From the NCBI GenBank assembly GCA_041394705.1, contig JAWKHS010000006.1:186001-250000 (forward strand): 64,000 nucleotides of DNA. The letters are read 5' to 3'. Of this stretch, positions 60,452-64,000 are shown one piece after another. This DNA comes from Vicinamibacterales bacterium (GTDB taxonomy: Bacteria; Acidobacteriota; Vicinamibacteria; Vicinamibacterales; UBA2999). The stretch's first letter is position 1. Every line of letters starts with the position of its first letter. Under the pieces are notes generated by a model, which ran no database searches, had not been told where the DNA came from, and saw nothing but the letters and a program-made list of their open reading frames with translations. Position numbers and translations under genes: made by a program.

Positions 60452-61204
60452 ATGGACGACATGAATTCGCAGCTTCTGGTCTTGGCGTTCGGCGCGGCGG
60501 TGGGCGGGCTGGTGCAGGGCATTTCCGGCTTCGCCTTCGCGATGGTAGCCATGGCGATCTGGGTGTGGGGGGTGGACCCCAAGCTCGCCGCCGCCATGGC
60601 GGTCTTCGGCGGACTGACGGGACAGATCATGTCCGCCATCCGCATCCGGCGGGGGCTGCAGCTCCACCTCCTGTGGCCGTTCCTGGTCGGGAGCGCCCTG
60701 GGCATCCCAATGGGCAACCGGCTCCTGCCGCTGCTCGACCCTAACCGCTTCAAGCTGGTGCTGGGCCTGATGCTCGTGGTGTGCTGCGGCGCCATGCTCC
60801 TCACGTCGAAGCTGCCGAAGTTCACGCACGGCGGCCGGCTGGCCGACGCTGGCGCCGGACTGCTGGGCGGCGTCATGGCGCCCCTGAGCGGGTTCAGCGG
60901 CCTGGCGCCCGCGCTCTGGTGCACGCTGCGCGGCTACACCAAGGACGAGCACCGCGCCGTCATCCAGAACTTCAATCTGGCCGTGCTCGCCATGACGTTC
61001 ACGTCGGCCGTCATCTCCGGGCGGATCGGCGCACAGCACCTGCCGATGATGGCCGTGGTGGCGGGGATGCTGATCATCCCGTCGATCTACGGCTCGCGCA
61101 TCTACCTGAACATGAGCCCCGTGGCGTTCAGGAACGGCGTCCTCTACATCCTCGTCTTCGCCGGGGGTGGCATGGTGGTGGCCGCGCTCAGGGCGATGCT
61201 GTAG
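60452..61204 (+). CDS. TauE/SafE-family permease
   Basis: This is a 250-residue membrane protein with eight hydrophobic segments. GGLVQGISGFAFAMVAMAIWVWG and GGVMAPLSGFSGLAPALWCTLRGY are the paired repeats of the TauE/SafE fold. Members export sulfite, sulfoacetate or other organic anions. ATG 60452 is used; MNSQLL at 60461 is another choice. The last 17 bases overlap the opposite FAD-linked dehydrogenase gene. Substrate is unknown. Confidence 0.88.
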   Translation: MDDMNSQLLVLAFGAAVGGLVQGISGFAFAMVAMAIWVWGVDPKLAAAMAVFGGLTGQIMSAIRIRRGLQLHLLWPFLVGSALGIPMGNRLLPLLDPNRFKLVLGLMLVVCCGAMLLTSKLPKFTHGGRLADAGAGLLGGVMAPLSGFSGLAPALWCTLRGYTKDEHRAVIQNFNLAVLAMTFTSAVISGRIGAQHLPMMAVVAGMLIIPSIYGSRIYLNMSPVAFRNGVLYILVFAGGGMVVAALRAML

Positions 61205-62762
61205 GCGCGTCCGGGTCCAGCAGCACGCCGCGGTTCAGCCGCCACTCGGGATCCAGCCAGCGTTTCAGCGCGCGCATGGCGTCCAGCGTCGCGGCGTCGT
61301 ACTGCAGGGGCAGGAACGCCTTCTTCAGCCGGCCGATGCCGTGCTCGGCCGACACGGCGCCGCCGCGCGCCACGACGTCCTCCGCGAACTCCCGGTAGAT
61401 CGCCTTGGCCCGGCCGAGTTCACCGGTGTCCCTCGGCAGGATGTTCACGTGGAAGTGGTTGTTGCCGGCGTGGCCGAAGATGGCATGGTCCAGCCCCGCG
61501 GCCGTGAGGCGCGTGGAATAGCGCTCGTACGCCCACCCGAGATCGCGGTCGGTCACGGCCATGTCGGTGGCGATCTTGTGGAGGCCGGGATGGGTCGCGC
61601 GGCGTGCGGCGATGGTGGCGTTGATGCGCTCGGGAACCGCGTGGCGGAAGACGCGGATGTCGTGAAGGACCCGATCGTCGACGCCGGCCACCGTCGCCTC
61701 GGGATCGGCACCGACGGCTGCGACGTGCTCGAGGACCCGTGCGGCGGTCGCCTCCTGCGCCGCGGCGTCGTCCACCCCGAACTCGGCCAGTACCGAGCAG
61801 CTACCCGGAGGCAGACGGTCCAGCACGCGTAGCACCTCGGGCCTGCCGGTGTCCCGGGCGAGCGCGTGGGAGCGCGCGTCGAGAAACTCGAGGGCCGTGG
61901 TCCGGAGCGCGTGGTCCTGTCGCAGCGCGTCGACGAGCGCGAAGGCCTGGGCGGGCGTGGCGAGGCCCTGCAACAGCACGAGCCGCGACTCGGCCATCGC
62001 CACGAGACGGAACGTGACCTCGCTGACCAGGCCGAGCGTGCCCTCGCTGCCGATGAAGAGATCCACGGCGTCGCCACCGGGCGCGAACAGGTAGCCGATC
62101 GCGTTCTTGGTGCGAGGCTTCGGAATGGCGGGCAGGCGGATCGAGCGCGGGACGCCCCCCTCCGCCAGCGTCAGGACGCCGCCGTCGGCCGTGTCCACGC
62201 CCCGGCGCAGCGTCAGCGTCCGTCCGGACGCCAGTTCCACGGTGAGGCCCACGACCCAGTCGCGGGTCGCGCCGAACCGGAACGCGCGCGACCCGGCCGC
62301 GTTGGTGGCCACCATGCCCCCGACGGAAGCGCTGGTCTCGGTGGGATCGAGCGGGAGGACCCAGCCCGGGGCGCGAGCGGCGAGCGCCGTCTGCAGCTCC
62401 AGGAGGGTGGTGCCGGCCAGGGCGGTGACGGAGGCGGGCGTGGCGCCGAGGTCGAGCCCGACGGCGCCGCGGAGGCGTGCGAGCGAGACGAGATGCGCGG
62501 ACGGGTCGGGCACCGCGCCCCCCACGACGCCCGTGCGCGCACCGGACACGGCAACCGCGTGGTGCCGCGCCGCGTGCCAGCGGAGCACCTGGCGCAGCGC
62601 GTCGAGCGTCGGTGGTTCGGCGAGCGAGGCGACGCGGTCCGCCGCCATCCGCGACTCGTCGCGCAGGAATGCGGCAACGGCGGCCGGGTCCGGCGCCATC
62701 CGGATGTCCGGGGGCGCGTCGAGCAGCGGCGCTGAGTATTCGTGGGCGTGCAGGACGGGCAT
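61188..62762 (-). CDS. FAD-linked 2-hydroxy acid dehydrogenase, GlcD/D-lactate dehydrogenase type
   Basis: The 524-residue flavoprotein has a VAO/PCMH-type FAD domain: PTETSASVGGMVATNAAGSRAF is the pyrophosphate loop (read in two parts), preceded by a first nucleotide-binding strand, and FIGSEGTLGLVSEVTFRL completes it. The C-terminal cap includes GHAGNNHFHVNIL, a metal-binding-type motif, and GGAVSAEHGIGRLKK. It oxidises D-lactate, glycolate or another 2-hydroxy acid and passes electrons on. No iron-sulfur domain is attached. It is separate from the lactate permease at 16907. The 3' end overlaps the TauE-type gene by 17 bases. Confidence 0.9.
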   Translation of the reverse strand: MPVLHAHEYSAPLLDAPPDIRMAPDPAAVAAFLRDESRMAADRVASLAEPPTLDALRQVLRWHAARHHAVAVSGARTGVVGGAVPDPSAHLVSLARLRGAVGLDLGATPASVTALAGTTLLELQTALAARAPGWVLPLDPTETSASVGGMVATNAAGSRAFRFGATRDWVVGLTVELASGRTLTLRRGVDTADGGVLTLAEGGVPRSIRLPAIPKPRTKNAIGYLFAPGGDAVDLFIGSEGTLGLVSEVTFRLVAMAESRLVLLQGLATPAQAFALVDALRQDHALRTTALEFLDARSHALARDTGRPEVLRVLDRLPPGSCSVLAEFGVDDAAAQEATAARVLEHVAAVGADPEATVAGVDDRVLHDIRVFRHAVPERINATIAARRATHPGLHKIATDMAVTDRDLGWAYERYSTRLTAAGLDHAIFGHAGNNHFHVNILPRDTGELGRAKAIYREFAEDVVARGGAVSAEHGIGRLKKAFLPLQYDAATLDAMRALKRWLDPEWRLNRGVLLDPDAPTASP

Positions 62763-62814
62763 TGGGCGACGAGGTCCGGTCGATCATCGCTCAAGCATGG
62801 CGGCGCGGCCGCGT

Positions 62815-62848
62815 ACAAGAAAACAGGCGGACCCATCCGGGTCCGCCT
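62815..62848 (-). terminator. Rho-independent terminator after hsp20
   Basis: On the minus strand AGGCGGACCC and GGGTCCGCCT form a perfect ten-pair stem with a four-base loop (62825-62848), followed by GTTTTCTTG (62824-62816). It is 38 bases after the hsp20 stop. Confidence 0.85.
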
Positions 62849-62885
62849 GGCGCCCGCCACCTGGCGGGCTCGACGTATGCGGGTG

Positions 62886-63329
62886 CTACCTGGCGCCGAC
62901 GAGCTGCGGCTGGCTGTCGGCCACGTCGATCTGGATGCGGCGCGGCTTCACGGCTTCCTTGAGCGGAAGCGTGAGGTGCAGCATCCCGTGGCGGTGGGCC
63001 GCGCCGATCTTGTCGAGGTCCAGGAACTGGGGCACCGTCAGCGTCTGCTCGAAGAGCAGGCGGGCGCCGGTCTTCTCTCCGGCAGGCTCCTCGGCCTTGA
63101 TCGTCAGGGTGTTCCCCGCCGCCTCGATCGAGACGAACTTGGGGTCGATGCCCGGCATGGGCACGTCGATCGTCCAGCCGTCGTCCGTGGCCGCTGCCTG
63201 GAACGACGTGGCCGGGGCCGCAGCGGTCCGAGTCGGCAGGTCCGTCCAGAACTGGTTGAAGAGGCGGTCGACCTCGCGCTGGAAGTTGAACAGGTCGTCG
63301 TACGGCGTGGTGCGAGTGAGTCGGAACAT
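62886..63329 (-). CDS. hsp20: Hsp20/alpha-crystallin small heat-shock protein
   Basis: This 147-residue chaperone starts LFNFQREVDRLFNQFW and has an alpha-crystallin domain: GWTIDVPMPGIDPKFVSIEAAGNTLTIKAEEP (read in sections), then FEQTLTVPQFLDLDKIGAAHRHGMLHLTLPLKE with the typical GxLxLxLP-like motif HGMLHLTLP, and a short tail lacking a clear IxI motif (RIQIDVADSQ). It holds unfolded proteins soluble. The upstream promoter and double ribosome site suggest strong expression; a terminator follows. Length is normal. Confidence 0.95.
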   Translation of the reverse strand: MFRLTRTTPYDDLFNFQREVDRLFNQFWTDLPTRTAAAPATSFQAAATDDGWTIDVPMPGIDPKFVSIEAAGNTLTIKAEEPAGEKTGARLLFEQTLTVPQFLDLDKIGAAHRHGMLHLTLPLKEAVKPRRIQIDVADSQPQLVGAR

Positions 63330-63337
63330 GGCGTTTT

Positions 63338-63418
63338 ACCTCCCTACCTCCTTCCGGCTGAGTCGTCGGAAGTGACTAACAACACTCAAATAATATGAGC
63401 GATAAACACTAATGTCAA
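63338..63418 (-). promoter_or_regulatory. Sigma-70 type promoter and double Shine-Dalgarno for hsp20
   Basis: On the minus strand TTGACA (63418-63413) is followed after 17 bases by TATTAT (63395-63390), near-consensus elements in an AT-rich stretch unlike the rest of the window. Downstream AAGGAGG (63353-63347) and GGGAGGT (63344-63338) lie before ATG 63329; the nearer is eight bases away. A partial dyad CTCA ... TGAG spans the -10 box. No CIRCE element is seen. Confidence 0.8.
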
Positions 63419-63520
63419 CGCCGCGGTGACGTCCCTCAGCCAAATCGAATTGTCAAAAATTCACACTTCAGCGCAAATTTTGTCGGTCTAGGTGGCCAGG
63501 AAGGGCCCTCAGGGGCCCGG

Positions 63521-63556
63521 AAACGAAACCGGCGCCGGCCTTTCGACCGGCGCCGG
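63521..63556 (-). terminator. Terminator after LPMO-like gene
   Basis: Two copies of CCGGCGCCGG (63529-63538 and 63547-63556) form a GC-rich stem with an eight-base loop; the minus strand continues TTTCGTTT (63528-63521). It is 20 bases beyond the stop at 63577. A second GGGCCC hairpin lies just further on. Confidence 0.75.
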
Positions 63557-63576
63557 GGGAGAGGAGCGGGTGACGT

Positions 63577-64000
63577 CTACTGCGCGGCCGTCGTGGCGGG
63601 CATCGGCCAACCCTTGTCGAGCGGCTTGGCGGGGTCGGCCGTGATGGTGAGGTCGGCGCAGTGATGGTAGGAGTAGCCGCCCGGCTGGTTGTAGCCGTGC
63701 TCGGCCATGAACTGGATCACCTGCAAGGTGCACTTCGGGCAGTTGATATTGGGCAGCGCCACGTCGGCCTCGTAGGTCTGGGGGCTCGCCGGCCGCGTGT
63801 AGTGCTGGAAGAGCCCGTCGGCCAGGACCGGCAACTGCGGCGGGCTCTGGATCACGGCCCACACCGAACGGGGGCCCTTCTCGGTCGTGCGCTCGAACGT
63901 CATCGGGTCGGGCGGCAGTTCGTCGCGGGAGTTCACGGCGAGCGCCACGCGGTAGTGGCCGGGGTGGTAGATCGTCTCGAGCACCTTCAGGTGGATCTTC
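63577..64000 (-). CDS. LPMO-like (SCE4755-type) protein, N-terminus beyond the right edge
   Basis: About 141 codons of a gene cut by the window edge are visible; the frame stays open upstream (KIHLKVLETIYHPGHYRVAL). The pattern YHPGHYRVALAV, NCPKCTLQVIQFMAEH and YSYHHCADLTITAD resembles polysaccharide monooxygenase-like (AA10-related) proteins, which carry an N-terminal copper-histidine brace that would be outside the window. The cysteines in NCPKC and HHC probably pair. So it could attack chitin, cellulose or another glycan, but the active site is not visible here. A terminator follows the stop. Confidence 0.65.
   Translation of the reverse strand, partial: KIHLKVLETIYHPGHYRVALAVNSRDELPPDPMTFERTTEKGPRSVWAVIQSPPQLPVLADGLFQHYTRPASPQTYEADVALPNINCPKCTLQVIQFMAEHGYNQPGGYSYHHCADLTITADPAKPLDKGWPMPATTAAQ

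Overview
This is a very GC-rich (about 70%) bacterial chromosome segment. It has dense short-spaced genes on both strands, many predicted secreted or lipoprotein enzymes, few CTAG sites, and no transposase, integrase, phage gene, tRNA, rRNA or CRISPR array that I can see. The best taxonomic hints are a PadR regulator paired with a double-FtsX 'orphan' ABC permease (a pairing expanded in Acidobacteriota), a sensor kinase with a periplasmic two-component propeller, and many secreted peptidases and amidohydrolases. I infer a soil-type Acidobacteriota, probably Vicinamibacteria; no marker gene in the window proves this.

Layout. 1-2310: left-edge PKD-type surface protein (minus, cut by the window) and a secreted haem c/beta-propeller protein. 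2360-7846: a minus-strand run of six genes (serine hydrolase, AAC(3)-I-like acetyltransferase, DUF523, DinB-like, diguanylate cyclase, secreted STN-like protein). 7953-12779: lipoprotein amidohydrolase, SDR/DUF2867 protein, exported creatininase and exported RidA. 12814-16815: class A beta-lactamase-like protein fused to FG-GAP repeats, CPBP protease, O-methyltransferase. 16907-26526: lactate permease, a decayed DUF6174 remnant, reductase plus M14 peptidase, S9 peptidase and MFS transporter. 26510-31484: CcdC-like, duplicated DUF4389, cyclophilin, molybdopterin oxidoreductase, SH3/outer-membrane protein.

31561-40815 is a coherent plus-strand module: a perfect TGCCCCTAGGGGCA palindrome, a Tat-exported flavin amine-oxidase-type enzyme, a membrane propeller histidine kinase, a NarL-type regulator joined by an ATGA overlap, a second imperfect CCCCTAGGG site, then a small exported protein, a choice-of-anchor/Fn3 protein and a PQQ-type propeller. 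The two sites are good candidates for operators of the local regulator.

42677-47846 (minus) reads as a signalling operon: an ECF-like sigma factor overlapping a membrane/GAF-like/zinc-ribbon Ser/Thr kinase, then two tandem paralogous proteins of unknown family, then a soluble histidine kinase. I know of no described system with this composition; it is the strongest candidate for something new here.

48035-64000: small membrane protein, a 20-bp inverted repeat, NCS2 purine permease, double zinc-ribbon membrane protein, APC antiporter coupled to a guanidino-modifying hydrolase, the permease/PadR pair with a clear operator, flavin reductase, NHL-type propeller, cytochrome c overlapping SelO, TauE/SafE permease, FAD-linked dehydrogenase, Hsp20 with a near-consensus sigma-70 promoter and a terminator, and a right-edge LPMO-like protein cut by the window.
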